The notes under the pieces are model-generated. The model was not told the origin of the DNA. It worked only from the letters and a program-made list of their open reading frames with translations, and did no database searches. DNA of 56,553 bases, taken from positions 1-56,553 of the forward strand of contig MKUN01000019.1 in assembly GCA_001897835.1 (NCBI GenBank). Reading direction: 5' to 3'. Source of the stretch: Bacteroidetes bacterium 46-16 (GTDB lineage Bacteria > Bacteroidota > Bacteroidia > Chitinophagales > Chitinophagaceae). Below are positions 26,428 through 36,074 of this stretch, piece by piece; the stretch's first letter is position 1; the number at the start of each line of letters is the position of its first letter. The translations under genes were made by a program, and so were the position numbers.

Positions 26428-27732
26428 TTACCGGGATTCTTGCGGCTCTTCGAGCGCATGGTGTTCCGCTGCCAGCTCCACCTGCTTACGGGTGGGCAGG
26501 AGTATCAGCCTCAGGGTAGTATCGTTGGTGAAATAGCTGATAGCCCAGTTGATGAATATAATGAGCTTGCTCCTTACGCTCAGGATCAGCATCAGGTGCA
26601 GGAACATCCAGGTAAGCCATGCAAAGAAGCCCTGGAAACTTATGAACGGCAGATCGACAACGGCCTTTCGTTTACCGATAGTGGCCATAGTGCCGGGATT
26701 CCTGTAGTGAAACGCCTTCATAGGCTGCTGCTTCATCAGCCGCTTGAGGTTTGTGGCCAGGTTCTTTGCCTGGTTGATGGCTACATTGGCCAGTTGTGCA
26801 TGGCCTTTGGGGAAGTCTTTGGTTTCCATATAGCTCACATCACCAATGGCAAAGATGTTGTTTGATCCTTCTACAATGCTATATTGGTCTACTTTTATGC
26901 GGTTGCCGCGCACTACCAGCTCCTGCGGTATGCCTTCCGGCACATTACCTTTTACCCCCGCAGCCCATATCAGGGTACGCGTAGGTATCACCCTGCCATC
27001 CTTCAGCTTTATCTCCTTGCCATCATAGTCCTGCACAAGTGCATTGAGCCATACATTCACGCCCATCTTTTCCAGGTACTCCTGCGATCTTTGCTGCGAT
27101 GCTTTGCTCATGGCCGCAAGGGTATGCTCACCCCCTTCGAGCAGGTATATATCAAGGCTGGAGAAGTCCATATCAGGATAGTCACGGGGCAGCACATATT
27201 TCTTCATTTCAGCCAATGCACCGGCCAGTTCCACACCCGTAGGCCCGGCGCCTACCACTACGATATTCATGATGCCAGCCAGCTCTTCAGGGCCTGCCCT
27301 TAGCGCATCTTCAAAATTGAGCAGTATGCGGTTGCGCAGGGCTATGGCATCGGTAGTCGATTTCATAGGGAATGCGTGCTCTTCTATGTTCTTATTGCCA
27401 AAGTAATTGGAGGAGCAGCCTGTGGCAATGATAAGGTAGTCGTAACCGAATGTGCCTTCATCGGTAATTACCCTGTTGGTGTCCATATCCACCTGCTCGA
27501 CCCTGGCTATGCGCACATGTACGTTGCGCTTGCGTTGGAACACTTTGCGGAGGGGAAATGATATAGCGCTTGGTTCTAACCTTGCCGTGGCTACCTGGTA
27601 AAAAAGAGGCTGGAACTGGTGAAAGTTGTATTGATCAATGAGTGTTATCTCGCAGTCGGTACCTTTTATCCTTCTCGCCACCTGCAGGCCTGCGAAACCT
27701 GCGCCCAGTATCACTATCTTTTTACAAGTCAT
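26428..27732 (-). CDS. NAD(P)/FAD-dependent oxidoreductase, type II NADH dehydrogenase-like
   Basis: A 434-residue flavoprotein with two Rossmann folds: the FAD-binding ILGAGFAGLQVARRI at the N-terminus and the NAD-binding VVVGAGPTGVELAGALAEM near residue 170. NNIFAIGDVSYM is the conserved second FAD motif. The C-terminal ~80 residues contain hydrophobic stretches (FAWLTWMFLHLMLIL, LIIFINWAISYF) that would anchor it to the membrane, as in NDH-2. The enzyme would pass electrons from NADH to quinone without pumping protons. A TAACTTTG -7 element sits 20-27 bases before the start. Confidence 0.92.
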   Translation of the reverse strand: MTCKKIVILGAGFAGLQVARRIKGTDCEITLIDQYNFHQFQPLFYQVATARLEPSAISFPLRKVFQRKRNVHVRIARVEQVDMDTNRVITDEGTFGYDYLIIATGCSSNYFGNKNIEEHAFPMKSTTDAIALRNRILLNFEDALRAGPEELAGIMNIVVVGAGPTGVELAGALAEMKKYVLPRDYPDMDFSSLDIYLLEGGEHTLAAMSKASQQRSQEYLEKMGVNVWLNALVQDYDGKEIKLKDGRVIPTRTLIWAAGVKGNVPEGIPQELVVRGNRIKVDQYSIVEGSNNIFAIGDVSYMETKDFPKGHAQLANVAINQAKNLATNLKRLMKQQPMKAFHYRNPGTMATIGKRKAVVDLPFISFQGFFAWLTWMFLHLMLILSVRSKLIIFINWAISYFTNDTTLRLILLPTRKQVELAAEHHALEEPQESR

Positions 27733-27751
27733 AATACTGTGTTTTGTCGTT

Positions 27752-27759
27752 CAAAGTTA
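27752..27759 (-). promoter_or_regulatory. -7 element (TAACTTTG) of the NADH dehydrogenase gene
   Basis: TAACTTTG on the minus strand matches the Bacteroidota -7 consensus TAnnTTTG exactly and lies close before the start codon. The expected TTG at -33 is only weakly matched. Confidence 0.5.
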
Positions 27760-27841
27760 CGATGCTTTTGCCCATACCTAATAGTGATAAAAACTATTCC
27801 ACTATACAGGAATCCGGCGTTTGGGACGGAATACCGGGACC

Positions 27842-27875
27842 AAAAGCGAACTGCAACACTTACGTGTTGCAGTTC
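27842..27875 (-). terminator. intrinsic terminator of rny
   Basis: A perfect 12-bp stem GAACTGCAACAC / GTGTTGCAGTTC around a four-base loop, followed on the minus strand by CGCTTTTG. It lies 30 bases behind the rny stop. Confidence 0.75.
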
Positions 27876-27904
27876 TAAGTATTTATGCCTTATTACTCTG
27901 GATA

Positions 27905-29479
27905 TTATCTTGCTATGTTCACGGCGCGGAGCTCGCGGATGACGGTCACTTTTATCTGGCCGGGGTACTGCATCTCTTTCTGTATCTTATCGGCTATCTC
28001 GAAGGAGAGCTTATCGCTGTCGCCATCGCTTACTTTCTCTGCTTCCACAATCACACGCAGCTCGCGACCGGCCTGTATGGCATAGGCTTTTTCCACACCA
28101 TTGTAGGCCATTGCCAGGCTCTCCAGGTCTTTGATGCGCTGCAGGTAGCTCTGCATCATTTCGCGGCGTGCGCCGGGGCGGGCGCCACTTATGGCGTCGC
28201 AGGCCTGTACGATGGGCGATATGATGTAGGTCATTTCCATTTCATCGTGGTGGGCGCCTATGGCGTTCACTATGGCAGCGTGTTCACCGCATTTCTCCGC
28301 CAGCTTGGCACCAAGCAGTGCGTGGCTCAGTTCTGTTTCTTCATCAGGCACTTTACCTATATCGTGCAGCAGGCCAGCGCGTTTTGCCAGCTTCACCACC
28401 TTCTGCCCAAGGCCCAGTTCGGAGGCCATGATACCACAGAGGTTAGCGGTTTCCTTCGAGTGCATCAGCAGGTTTTGGCCATACGACGAACGGAAGCGCA
28501 TTTTACCTACCATGCGCACAAGGTCTTTATGCAGGCCATGCACACCCAATTCTATTATGGTGCGCTCGCCTATCTCCATTATCTGCTCTTCGAGTTGTTT
28601 CTTGGTCTTTTCCACCACTTCCTCAATACGGGCAGGGTGTATGCGGCCATCCTGTACCAGGCGCTGCAGAGAGAGGCGCGCTACCTCGCGGCGCAGCGGG
28701 TCGAAACAGCTGAGTACTATTGCTTCGGGGGTATCGTCAATGATCAGGTCGACACCGGTGGCGGCTTCGAGGGCGCGTATATTACGGCCTTCACGGCCTA
28801 TTATCTGGCCCTTCACCTCATCGCTCTCCAGGTTGAAGACTGTTATGGCATTCTCGATTGTCTGCTCGGCACCGGTGCGCTGTATGGTTTGTATGATGAT
28901 CTTCTTGGCCTCTTTGGTAGCATTTACTTTGGCCTCTTCCATAATGTCCTTCACATAAGAGAGGGCCTGTGTACGGGCCTCTTCTTTAATAGCTTCCATC
29001 AGCTCGGCCTTAGCCTGCTCGGCAGAGAGGCTGGCCACTTTCTCCAGGCGTTTGATGTGCTCTTCCTGGTGGCGCTCCAACTCGGTGCGTTTCACATTCA
29101 CCACCTCAAGCTGGCGGTCGAGGTTTTGCCTGAGCAGGTCGTTCTCCGATATCTGTTTTTGCAGTACGCCTGTTTTATCATTGAGGCTTTGCTGCTGCTG
29201 CTTGATACGGTTCTCGGATTCGGATAATTTGTGGTTGCGCTGTGATACTTCCTTCTCGTGTTCGCTCTTTAGTTGTAAAAATTTCTCTTTTGCTTCTAAA
29301 ATTTTCTTTTCCTTAAGTGTGTCTGCGTGTACCTGTGCGTCTTCTGTAATTTTTTTAGCTTGCTGTTCTGCTTCCTCAATCTGTTTTCTCGTGTTTTTGG
29401 CAAATATCACTTTGCCGAGGAGGATACCTATAAGTATAGCCACCACCGCTACGATGGCGACAATGATCGTATTGTCCAT
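27905..29479 (-). CDS. rny: ribonuclease Y
   Basis: A 524-residue membrane-anchored endoribonuclease that starts mRNA decay. Order of parts: an N-terminal transmembrane helix (TIIVAIVAVVAILIGILLGK), a long charged coiled coil (about residues 25-200), a KH RNA-binding domain (GREGRNIRALEAATGVD near residue 225) and an HD phosphohydrolase domain with the metal-binding pair in LLHDIGKVPDEE near residue 372. The length is the family norm. The gene is single and ends at its own terminator. A second metal-site HH appears in IGAHHDEMEM. Confidence 0.97.
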   Translation of the reverse strand: MDNTIIVAIVAVVAILIGILLGKVIFAKNTRKQIEEAEQQAKKITEDAQVHADTLKEKKILEAKEKFLQLKSEHEKEVSQRNHKLSESENRIKQQQQSLNDKTGVLQKQISENDLLRQNLDRQLEVVNVKRTELERHQEEHIKRLEKVASLSAEQAKAELMEAIKEEARTQALSYVKDIMEEAKVNATKEAKKIIIQTIQRTGAEQTIENAITVFNLESDEVKGQIIGREGRNIRALEAATGVDLIIDDTPEAIVLSCFDPLRREVARLSLQRLVQDGRIHPARIEEVVEKTKKQLEEQIMEIGERTIIELGVHGLHKDLVRMVGKMRFRSSYGQNLLMHSKETANLCGIMASELGLGQKVVKLAKRAGLLHDIGKVPDEETELSHALLGAKLAEKCGEHAAIVNAIGAHHDEMEMTYIISPIVQACDAISGARPGARREMMQSYLQRIKDLESLAMAYNGVEKAYAIQAGRELRVIVEAEKVSDGDSDKLSFEIADKIQKEMQYPGQIKVTVIRELRAVNIAR

Positions 29480-30129
29480 GTTCTTGTGTGCGTTTTGTCA
29501 GGTAAATGTTCATATTGTTGCTTACCCTATGCATTATATATTATTCAATACAAAATGGGTAATCTATTAGCGCGCTAAGTTAGTGAAATTAGTTTGATAA
29601 TTGCCTGAAAGGCTAAGCTTGGATTACCCAATTTGGGGATTTTTCCGGTTTCCTGCATGTTCATTATTTCCGGCTGCCGGGATCTGTATGGGCCGAAAGG
29701 CTTGCGGGGCTTATCACATGTGTTTTATAATTATTTCCGGTGATTACGTGTTTGCCTGAACTCCCGAAATAATCGGGACAGGCGGAATAAGGGGGTTAAC
29801 GGATTTACAGGATCTTTTATCCATAGAAGAGTACTTTGATACCAAAAATTTATAGTCTGAACCTTATATGCGAACAGGCTACCGGCTAGCTTGCCTGCCT
29901 GAAATCGGCGAACGAGGCAAGATACGACAGCAGGTAAGGGCAATCCAAATAATGATATCCACATTTTTGAGCCCCGTCGAAGTCACCTATATAGCAAACG
30001 GCAGGATGTGACTTCGCTGGGCCGTGCGCATCCATGAATTGCTAAAATCACCCTTTATATAACCATAATATGTTCGTAACTTTAAGGTAGATAAACCCAC
30101 CATTCCTGAACTTAAAAATCAAAAGAGTT
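29480..30129. other. 650-base gene-free gap with three inverted repeats
   Basis: No convincing gene is present. Three inverted repeats stand out. One is GCCTG-aac-TCCCGA / TCGGGA-CAGGC at 29754-29783. Another is CTTGCCT / AGGCAAG with an 18-base loop at 29890-29921. The third is a perfect 9-bp CGAAGTCAC / GTGACTTCG pair at 29978-29986 and 30008-30016. A stretch reading ggttaacggatttacaggat lies between the first two. The rny promoter must lie at the left end, but no full consensus is visible. Confidence 0.5.
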
Positions 30130-30336
30130 ATGGATACACAGTCACAAAACATGCAGGAACAGCAGGAAAATGCCGCAAACAATGAGCAAAACCGGGATGA
30201 ACAACAAGCCAATACCGGGAAGCAAGGGGGAAAGGAGAAAAAGAAATACCACAAATCGGCGCTGTATGCTTCTACCCTGCTGCGGGATTCAGTAGGCCAT
30301 GTGAAGCCGCACAACCACAGCGGGCTGGACCTGTAA
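30130..30336 (+). CDS. small highly polar protein
   Basis: A 68-residue protein rich in Gln, Asn, Glu and Lys in its first two thirds (QNMQEQQENAANNEQNRDEQ) and ending in SALYASTLLRDSVGHVKPHN. It looks disordered at the N-terminus with a short conserved-looking tail. No function is recognised. A -7-like TAACTTTA lies about 45 bases upstream. The overlapping minus-strand frame has a Cys/Phe-rich composition typical of antisense translation, so this strand was preferred. Confidence 0.55.
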   Translation: MDTQSQNMQEQQENAANNEQNRDEQQANTGKQGGKEKKKYHKSALYASTLLRDSVGHVKPHNHSGLDL

Positions 30337-30362
30337 ATAGCGTATCACAGTTTAGCACTCAA

Positions 30363-31508
30363 TTACTGCACATACCGGGGTATGTGGGTAGGCAGCCTTG
30401 TAAGCAGTTCGTAATTCAACTGGTTACTCATTTCACCAAATGAGGCCACGCTTATCTCATGCTCGCCCTGCCTGCCAATCATGGTAACCTTGTCGTTTAT
30501 GGCTACTGCGGGCAGGCCGGTGACATCAACTGCTATGCAATTCATATTGACCATGCCCACTACGGGCACACGGTAGCCATTAATGAGCACGATACCCGAA
30601 TTGCTGAGGCTGCGGCTGAAACCATGTGCATAACCAATGGGGACCAGCGCAAGCTGCATGGCCTGGTGCGAAAAGTAGGAAGCCCCGTAACCGACAAACT
30701 CACCCGGCGGCACCTCCTTTAGGCCCATGATCATACTTTCCCAACTGATGATGCGCTTTAATGGCGACATGACGGCCTCGTGCTTGCTGAGGTATTCGAT
30801 CAATATCTCGGGGCTGGGCCAGAAACCATATTGCAGGATGCCGATGCGGAGCATGTCATAATGCATATCCGGGTAACGGATAGCCGCAGCCGAGCAGCAG
30901 GCATGTATCATTTCGGGCATCAGCCCGGCCTGCCTGAACTTCTTGAGCGCCATTTTAAAATTTATCTTCTGCTTGCGGATGCGTACATAGTTGGTAATAT
31001 GCTCAGCACCGGCAAAATGCATACATAGCCCCCGAAAGACAATATCGCCGGAAGCGGCCCTTAACTTTTCGATAAGTGTTGCGATCTCCTGCTCTTCGAA
31101 ACCTGTACGGTACATACCCGTTTCGAGCTCGATGTGGATGATGGCCTTTTTCGCCAGCTTTTGCGCTATCCGCACTGCGGCATCAAGGCGCTGAAAATTG
31201 AATACATAGAACTCGATCCCATTTTCTATTGCCCATTCAATATCCGCTTCATCAAGCGCCCCCATGACCATTATAGTGCTGCCGGGCGCTGCTACTTCAT
31301 GCACCCGGTATGCTTCGCCTGCATTGAATACAGAAAAGTGGTCCACCCCGCATGCTTCAGCCATCGGTACATAAGCCTCTATGCCATGCCCATATGCATT
31401 ACCTTTCACTACGGCACTGATCTTTTTGCCCTGAAAATATGCCCTTAAAAACTCCCAGTTGCCTTTCAGTAATTCTTTGTTGAGTATGATATGCGATGAG
31501 GCTTCCAT
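30363..31508 (-). CDS. alr: alanine racemase
   Basis: A PLP enzyme that interconverts L- and D-alanine, supplying D-Ala for peptidoglycan. The 381-residue product shows the PLP lysine in SAVVKGNAYGHG near the N-terminus and the second catalytic tyrosine in EFVGYGASYF, followed by the conserved VPIGYAHG. The frame is open for 33 more codons upstream, but the ATG giving MEASSHIILNK was chosen. It overlaps the stop of the preceding amidohydrolase gene (TAATG), marking a coupled pair, and the family starts near there. It ends convergently with the small polar protein gene. Confidence 0.95.
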   Translation of the reverse strand: MEASSHIILNKELLKGNWEFLRAYFQGKKISAVVKGNAYGHGIEAYVPMAEACGVDHFSVFNAGEAYRVHEVAAPGSTIMVMGALDEADIEWAIENGIEFYVFNFQRLDAAVRIAQKLAKKAIIHIELETGMYRTGFEEQEIATLIEKLRAASGDIVFRGLCMHFAGAEHITNYVRIRKQKINFKMALKKFRQAGLMPEMIHACCSAAAIRYPDMHYDMLRIGILQYGFWPSPEILIEYLSKHEAVMSPLKRIISWESMIMGLKEVPPGEFVGYGASYFSHQAMQLALVPIGYAHGFSRSLSNSGIVLINGYRVPVVGMVNMNCIAVDVTGLPAVAINDKVTMIGRQGEHEISVASFGEMSNQLNYELLTRLPTHIPRYVQ

Positions 31509-32644
31509 TATTGCTGCGCTTTGTCTTGTATGGTAATGAACATATTTATGCCGGTAGCGGTCAATTCGTCGGGGTAATCGTAGGCGGGATGGTGCAAAGG
31601 CCTGCAATCTTCGCCGGCACCTATGCCGAACATGGCCCCGGGATAAAGGCTGGTGAAGATGCCAAAATCTTCGCCGAACCTGAAGCCTTCCGCTATTTTT
31701 TGCTGCTCCAGCCCCAATGCCGATGCGGCCTTATTGATGATGTCTACGGCCACGGGGTCGTTCTGGTTGGCCTCAAAAGGTTCGATAAGGTCAAAGCTCA
31801 CTTCAAGCTCTTCTGCCTGCGCTATATCTTCAGCCATCTTTTTTGCCTGCGCCAAAGCTTCTTCCATTCTTTCATTGGTATCAGCACGTATGGTAAGGTG
31901 CACCTCTCCTTCTCCTGCAGATATGCCATAAGCTTTTTCGCCAAGTATACTATAAACCGGGGTAACCGTGAGGTAAGCCGGTTTGTCTTCTTTATTAAGT
32001 GCCAGGGCCTTAAGTGTATAGCGGACCATGGCAGCAGCCGGGTTACGCCCGTTCCAGGGCTCGGCAGCATGAGCCGTATAGCCGCGAAAATAAGCGGCCA
32101 GGCTCACCACGCTTGATGTAAAACTGCCCGTCTTGCAAACGATATGGTGCTTTTTAAAGCCCGGCAGGTTATGAAGGGCAAAGGCCATATCGGTCTTTAA
32201 GTCGTCGAGCGCCCCATCGGCAATAACGTTCCGTGCTCCCCAGCCATTCTCTTCGGCAGGCTGAAAGAGCAAATGCACATCGCCCTTCTGCGGGCGCTGT
32301 GCTGCAAAATGCTGTGCCACGCCATACATTATCGTGGTATGCCCATCGTGCCCGCACTTATGCGAAACGCCCTGCTTAGCCGACCTATAGGCTGCTGTTA
32401 TGGTTTCCTGGATGGGCAAAGCATCGATATCGGCACGTAATAATAAATTGCGGCCCTGCTCTTTACCCCGGAAAGTCACCAGTATGCCTGTATTGGCCAC
32501 TTTCTTTATAGCATCGGTATCGAGTTGCTCCAGCAAAGCGAGCAGATATTTTTGGGTCTCCTGTTCATGCTGCGATACTTCGGGGTGCTGATGCAGGTAG
32601 TGCCTGATACTTGTGAGATCGTCCATATACTTTGCTTTGGGCAA
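31508..32644 (-). CDS. M20 family amidohydrolase (peptidase M20D-like)
   Basis: A zinc-dependent amidohydrolase of 378 residues related to N-acyl-L-amino-acid and hippurate hydrolases. Visible motifs are LHQHPEVSQHE at the N-terminus, the metal-binding SHKCGHDGHTTIMYG, LFQPAEENGWGARN with the catalytic Glu, and a C-terminal FGEDFGIF and HHPAYDYPD. A dimerisation-domain insert lies between about residues 170 and 280. A second Met at residue 7 (MDDLTSIR) could be the true start. No signal peptide is seen, so it acts in the cytosol. The substrate is unknown. Translation is probably coupled to alr. Confidence 0.92.
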   Translation of the reverse strand: MPKAKYMDDLTSIRHYLHQHPEVSQHEQETQKYLLALLEQLDTDAIKKVANTGILVTFRGKEQGRNLLLRADIDALPIQETITAAYRSAKQGVSHKCGHDGHTTIMYGVAQHFAAQRPQKGDVHLLFQPAEENGWGARNVIADGALDDLKTDMAFALHNLPGFKKHHIVCKTGSFTSSVVSLAAYFRGYTAHAAEPWNGRNPAAAMVRYTLKALALNKEDKPAYLTVTPVYSILGEKAYGISAGEGEVHLTIRADTNERMEEALAQAKKMAEDIAQAEELEVSFDLIEPFEANQNDPVAVDIINKAASALGLEQQKIAEGFRFGEDFGIFTSLYPGAMFGIGAGEDCRPLHHPAYDYPDELTATGINMFITIQDKAQQ

Positions 32645-32990
32645 ACATCAATAATACCGAAAATAAGGCGGGAAGAAAAACGCGGGGTACTGTGCTGAAC
32701 CACAAGCATATGTGTATAAAAAAAGGATTAAAAATCCTGATAAGTAATGCGGATGAGCCAAGCCATACATTATTATATGCATATAAAAAGCGCAGACCTG
32801 GCCTCTCCTAAAGGCGGAGTCGCATTAAATATATTCAAAATGCGAATTAAATGTTCCGAATCGAAGAAATAGGATGATAAACCGCCAAAATGAACTCATA
32901 TTAGTGTGTATATTTGCCGCCTCTGCATCAACCTGCCGGCTATAGCATCTTTTAAGTGTAGAAAATACCTGAAAAAAAGCTGAAATTATT
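32645..32990. other. divergent gap upstream of the ribosomal operon
   Basis: Gene-free stretch between the amidohydrolase start and the rpsJ promoter. It holds one small stem, AGGATT / AATCCT near 32726, which on the minus strand is followed by a T run. I see no RNA gene or longer structure. Confidence 0.4.
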
Positions 32991-33020
32991 TTGCAGGTAT
33001 GAAACAAGTCATTACCTTTG
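32991..33020 (+). promoter_or_regulatory. promoter of the S10-spc ribosomal operon
   Basis: TTG (32991-32993) and TACCTTTG (33013-33020) are separated by 19 bases, an exact match to the Bacteroidota sigma-A consensus TTG-N19-TAnnTTTG. Transcription should begin a few bases after 33020, leaving a leader of about 35 bases before rpsJ. Confidence 0.85.
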
Positions 33021-33061
33021 CAGTCCCAAAATTTACGGGTTTAAGAAGTTATTTAATAAGT

Positions 33062-33367
33062 ATGTCACAGCGTATCAGAATAAAGCTGAAGTCTTACGAC
33101 CATAACCTGGTGGATAAATCGGCTGAGAAAATCGTTAAAACTGTGCGCAATACGGGAGCAGTGGTTACAGGCCCTATTCCGTTGCCAACAGAGAAGAAGA
33201 TCTTTACAGTACTGCGCTCACCGCACGTTAATAAGAAAGCACGTGAGCAATTCCAGCTTTGCACGCACAAGCGTCTCTTGGATATCTATACTTCTTCTTC
33301 ACGTACAGTTGATGCGCTTTCGAAGCTTGACCTGCCCAGCGGTGTAGAGGTAGAGATAAAAGCATGA
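33062..33367 (+). CDS. rpsJ: 30S ribosomal protein S10
   Basis: S10 sits in the head of the small subunit and, as NusE, also joins NusB in transcription antitermination. The product is 101 residues, the family norm, with the typical start [18 protein letters not shown] and the conserved [13 protein letters not shown]. The frame is open 21 codons further upstream, but that extension overlaps the operon promoter, so the ATG at the family start was used. It is the first gene of the operon. Confidence 0.98.
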   Translation: MSQRIRIKLKSYDHNLVDKSAEKIVKTVRNTGAVVTGPIPLPTEKKIFTVLRSPHVNKKAREQFQLCTHKRLLDIYTSSSRTVDALSKLDLPSGVEVEIKA

Positions 33368-33379
33368 TAAACCCTCCCG

Positions 33380-33399
33380 GCCTCCATGGACTTGGAGGC
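33380..33399 (+). promoter_or_regulatory. hairpin in the rpsJ-rplC gap
   Basis: GCCTCC-ATGGACTT-GGAGGC can form a 6-bp GC-rich stem in the 128-base gap. There is no T run, so termination is unlikely. It could be a processing or feedback site. Function is unknown. Confidence 0.35.
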
Positions 33400-33495
33400 G
33401 AGAGAAAAGATAGATCTTTAATAAAATTGAAAAAACGGCTAATCCCGGTCCACACAATATAAAGGCAACCGGGCGCTTGGCTAAAACATAATAAA

Positions 33496-34113
33496 ATGAA
33501 AGGTATTATTGGTAAAAAAATCGGCATGACCAGCATTTTTGAGCCGAATGGAAAGCAGACTGCCTGCACCATCATCGAAGCCGGTCCTTGTGTGGTTACT
33601 CAAAAGAAAACCGTAGATACCGACGGTTATAACGCGCTGCAAATCGCGTATGGTGAAGCAAAAGAGAAAAACACCTCTTCGGCACTCATCAATCACTTCG
33701 CTAAGGCAAACACTACGCCTAAAAGCATCGTAAAAGAAATTCGTAATTGTTCCATTGAAAAACAGGTTGGCGAAGCCATTACCTGCGATATTTTCGCCGA
33801 AGGCGAGAAGGTAAGTGTTATAGGCACAAGCAAGGGTAAAGGTTTCCAGGGTGTAGTAAAGCGCCACGGTTTTAGCGGTGTGGGTGAAGCATCCCATGGC
33901 CAGCACGACCGCCAGCGTGCCCCCGGTTCAGTAGGTGGTTCATCATATCCCAGCCGCGTATTTAAAGGTATGCGCATGGCTGGCCGCATGGGTGGCGACC
34001 GCGTAAAGGTAAAAGCCTTGCGTGTAGTAAAAATATTCCCCGATAAGAACTATATATTGATAAGCGGTTCAATACCGGGACATAACGGATCTATTGTTTT
34101 AATTCAGAACTAA
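33496..34113 (+). CDS. rplC: 50S ribosomal protein L3
   Basis: L3 is an early assembly protein that reaches the peptidyl-transferase centre. The 205-residue product carries the conserved [17 protein letters not shown] and [20 protein letters not shown] loop region, with [17 protein letters not shown] near the C-terminus. Length and motifs are normal. It follows rpsJ after a 128-base gap and precedes rplD by eight bases. Confidence 0.98.
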   Translation: MKGIIGKKIGMTSIFEPNGKQTACTIIEAGPCVVTQKKTVDTDGYNALQIAYGEAKEKNTSSALINHFAKANTTPKSIVKEIRNCSIEKQVGEAITCDIFAEGEKVSVIGTSKGKGFQGVVKRHGFSGVGEASHGQHDRQRAPGSVGGSSYPSRVFKGMRMAGRMGGDRVKVKALRVVKIFPDKNYILISGSIPGHNGSIVLIQN

Positions 34114-34121
34114 TTGTAGTC

Positions 34122-34760
34122 ATGCAAGTTGACGTATTAAATAGTAAAGGTGAAAAGACCGGCCGTAACATTGAATTGCCGGACGAAATTTTCGGTGTAG
34201 AGCCTAATGACCATTGTATATACCTGGCCGTAAAGCAGTATCTCGCTGCGCAGCGCCAGGGTACACACAGCACAAAAACACGTGCTGAAGTACATGGCTC
34301 ATCTAAAAAGCTGCATCGCCAGAAAGGTACAGGTGGCTCACGTAAAGGCAACATCCGCAACCCCTTATACAAAGGTGGTGGTACGGTGAACGGCCCCAAG
34401 CCACACCTGTATGGTTTTAAGCTGAACCGCAAGGTGAAGGACCTGGCAAAAATGTCAGCACTGTCTTACAAAGCCCGCGAGAACAAAATAGTGATCGTGG
34501 AAGACCTGAAAATGGAAGCGCCCAAGACCAAAGATTTTGCAAGCATACTGGACACCCTGCGTGGCGATAACAGGAAATCGATGGTGATACTGCCGGAACA
34601 CGATAACAATGTGTACCTGAGCAGCCGCAACCTGCAGAGCAATAAGACAACTGTGCTGAGCGATATGAATACCTACGATCTTGTGAACGCAAACGTGCTG
34701 ATATTCACAGAAAGTGCTGCAAAGCTCTTCAGTGAAGAAACTGCCACTGCCGAAGCATAG
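34122..34760 (+). CDS. rplD: 50S ribosomal protein L4
   Basis: L4 lines the peptide exit tunnel. In some bacteria it also represses its own operon. The 212-residue product shows the long tunnel loop RQKGTGGSRKGNIRNPLYKG followed by GPKPHLYGFKLNRK. Loop changes confer macrolide resistance in other species, but none can be called from this sequence alone. Length is normal. Confidence 0.98.
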   Translation: MQVDVLNSKGEKTGRNIELPDEIFGVEPNDHCIYLAVKQYLAAQRQGTHSTKTRAEVHGSSKKLHRQKGTGGSRKGNIRNPLYKGGGTVNGPKPHLYGFKLNRKVKDLAKMSALSYKARENKIVIVEDLKMEAPKTKDFASILDTLRGDNRKSMVILPEHDNNVYLSSRNLQSNKTTVLSDMNTYDLVNANVLIFTESAAKLFSEETATAEA

Positions 34761-34852
34761 TGACCAGGATGGTTAAGCTATACAAGTAGCTGACCCACAA
34801 TAATAAAGATCATCAAGGTGCTAAAAACACCATAAAATAAAAAAAGAAAAAA

Positions 34853-35149
34853 ATGAAACTCGCTGACGTTTTGGTAAGGCCGGTGATCACCGAAAAGGTG
34901 AACAGCCAGATGGAAAAAGAAAGCCGCTACACTTTTGTAGTGGGCAAGGCCGCCAACAAGCTGGAGATAAAGAAAGCCGTAGAAGAATTTTACGGTGTGA
35001 AGGTGGCTGATGTAAACACGGTAGTAGTGCCTGCCAAAAGCAAGACACGCTACACCAAAGCAGGTTTTTTGTCGGGCCGCAAACCTTCTTACAAGAAGGC
35101 TATTGTAACCCTGGCAGAAGGAGATTCTATTGATTTGTTTTCAATTTAA
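34853..35149 (+). CDS. rplW: 50S ribosomal protein L23
   Basis: L23 surrounds the tunnel exit and docks trigger factor and the signal recognition particle. The 98-residue product has the family start LADVLVRPVITEKV and the GVKVADVNTVVVPAKSK strand-loop region. A 92-base gap separates it from rplD, longer than most gaps in this operon, with an A-rich leader before the ATG. Confidence 0.98.
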   Translation: MKLADVLVRPVITEKVNSQMEKESRYTFVVGKAANKLEIKKAVEEFYGVKVADVNTVVVPAKSKTRYTKAGFLSGRKPSYKKAIVTLAEGDSIDLFSI

Positions 35150-35188
35150 GTGAAGAGGCATAGCTTCCCAACTAAAGAATAAAAGAAA

Positions 35189-36037
35189 ATGGCATTACGT
35201 AAATACAAGCCGACGACAGCCGGCACACGCTGGAGAATAGGTAACGCATATGCAGAAGTTACCACTAACGTACCCGAGAAGAGCTTATTGGAAGCTTTAC
35301 CCGGTACCGGTGGCCGTAATGTGCAGGGCCGCAGGTCTATGCGCTATATAGGTGGCGGTAATAAAAAGAAGTACCGTATCATTGACTTCAAGCGTAATAA
35401 AAAAGATATTCCTGCTACAGTTAAAAGCATCGAATACGATCCTAACCGTTCAGCTTTCATTGCTCTGCTGAGCTATGCTGATGGTGAAAAGCGCTACATC
35501 ATAGCCCCCCAGGGTATAGAAGTAGGCAGCACGGTGATAAGCGGTGATAAGGTAGCCCCCGAAGTAGGTAATGCACTTCCGCTGAAGAACATGCCACTGG
35601 GTACTGTAGTACATAACATAGAGTTGCAGCCCGGCAGGGGTGGCGCTATGGCCCGCTCGGCAGGTACTTATGCCCAGCTGAACGCGAAAGAGGAAAAATA
35701 TTGCGTACTGAAAATGCCATCAGGCGAACTGCGCAAAGTGCTGAGCACTTGTATGGCTACCGTAGGCACTGTATCGAACAGCGACCATGGCCTGCAGTCG
35801 ATGGGTAAAGCCGGCCGCAACCGCTGGAAAGGTATCCGCCCACGTAACCGTGGTGTAGCGATGAACCCTGTAGATCACCCAATGGGTGGTGGTGAAGGTA
35901 AAGCATCGGGTGGTCACCCGCGCAGCCGCACCGGCAAATATGCTAAAGGCGAAAGCACACGTAACACAAACAAGGGTAGCAATCAACTGATCATTCAGCG
36001 CCGTAACGGTAAAAAATTATCAGGTAAATACAAATAA
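35189..36037 (+). CDS. rplB: 50S ribosomal protein L2
   Basis: L2 is needed for subunit association and peptidyl transfer. The 282-residue product carries RNA-binding segments [20 protein letters not shown] and the highly conserved [19 protein letters not shown], which includes the His implicated in activity. The N-terminus is slightly adapted ([16 protein letters not shown]), as is common in Bacteroidota. It is complete and of normal length. Confidence 0.98.
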   Translation: MALRKYKPTTAGTRWRIGNAYAEVTTNVPEKSLLEALPGTGGRNVQGRRSMRYIGGGNKKKYRIIDFKRNKKDIPATVKSIEYDPNRSAFIALLSYADGEKRYIIAPQGIEVGSTVISGDKVAPEVGNALPLKNMPLGTVVHNIELQPGRGGAMARSAGTYAQLNAKEEKYCVLKMPSGELRKVLSTCMATVGTVSNSDHGLQSMGKAGRNRWKGIRPRNRGVAMNPVDHPMGGGEGKASGGHPRSRTGKYAKGESTRNTNKGSNQLIIQRRNGKKLSGKYK

Positions 36038-36074
36038 ACCAGGAAGTATCCTGAAGCATTAAAAAAATAAACGA

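Noticed and set aside
27821-29227. 468-codon plus-strand open frame
   Set aside because: Antisense shadow of rny. The minus strand has clear KH and HD domains. The plus-strand product is rich in Phe, His and Tyr with no motif.
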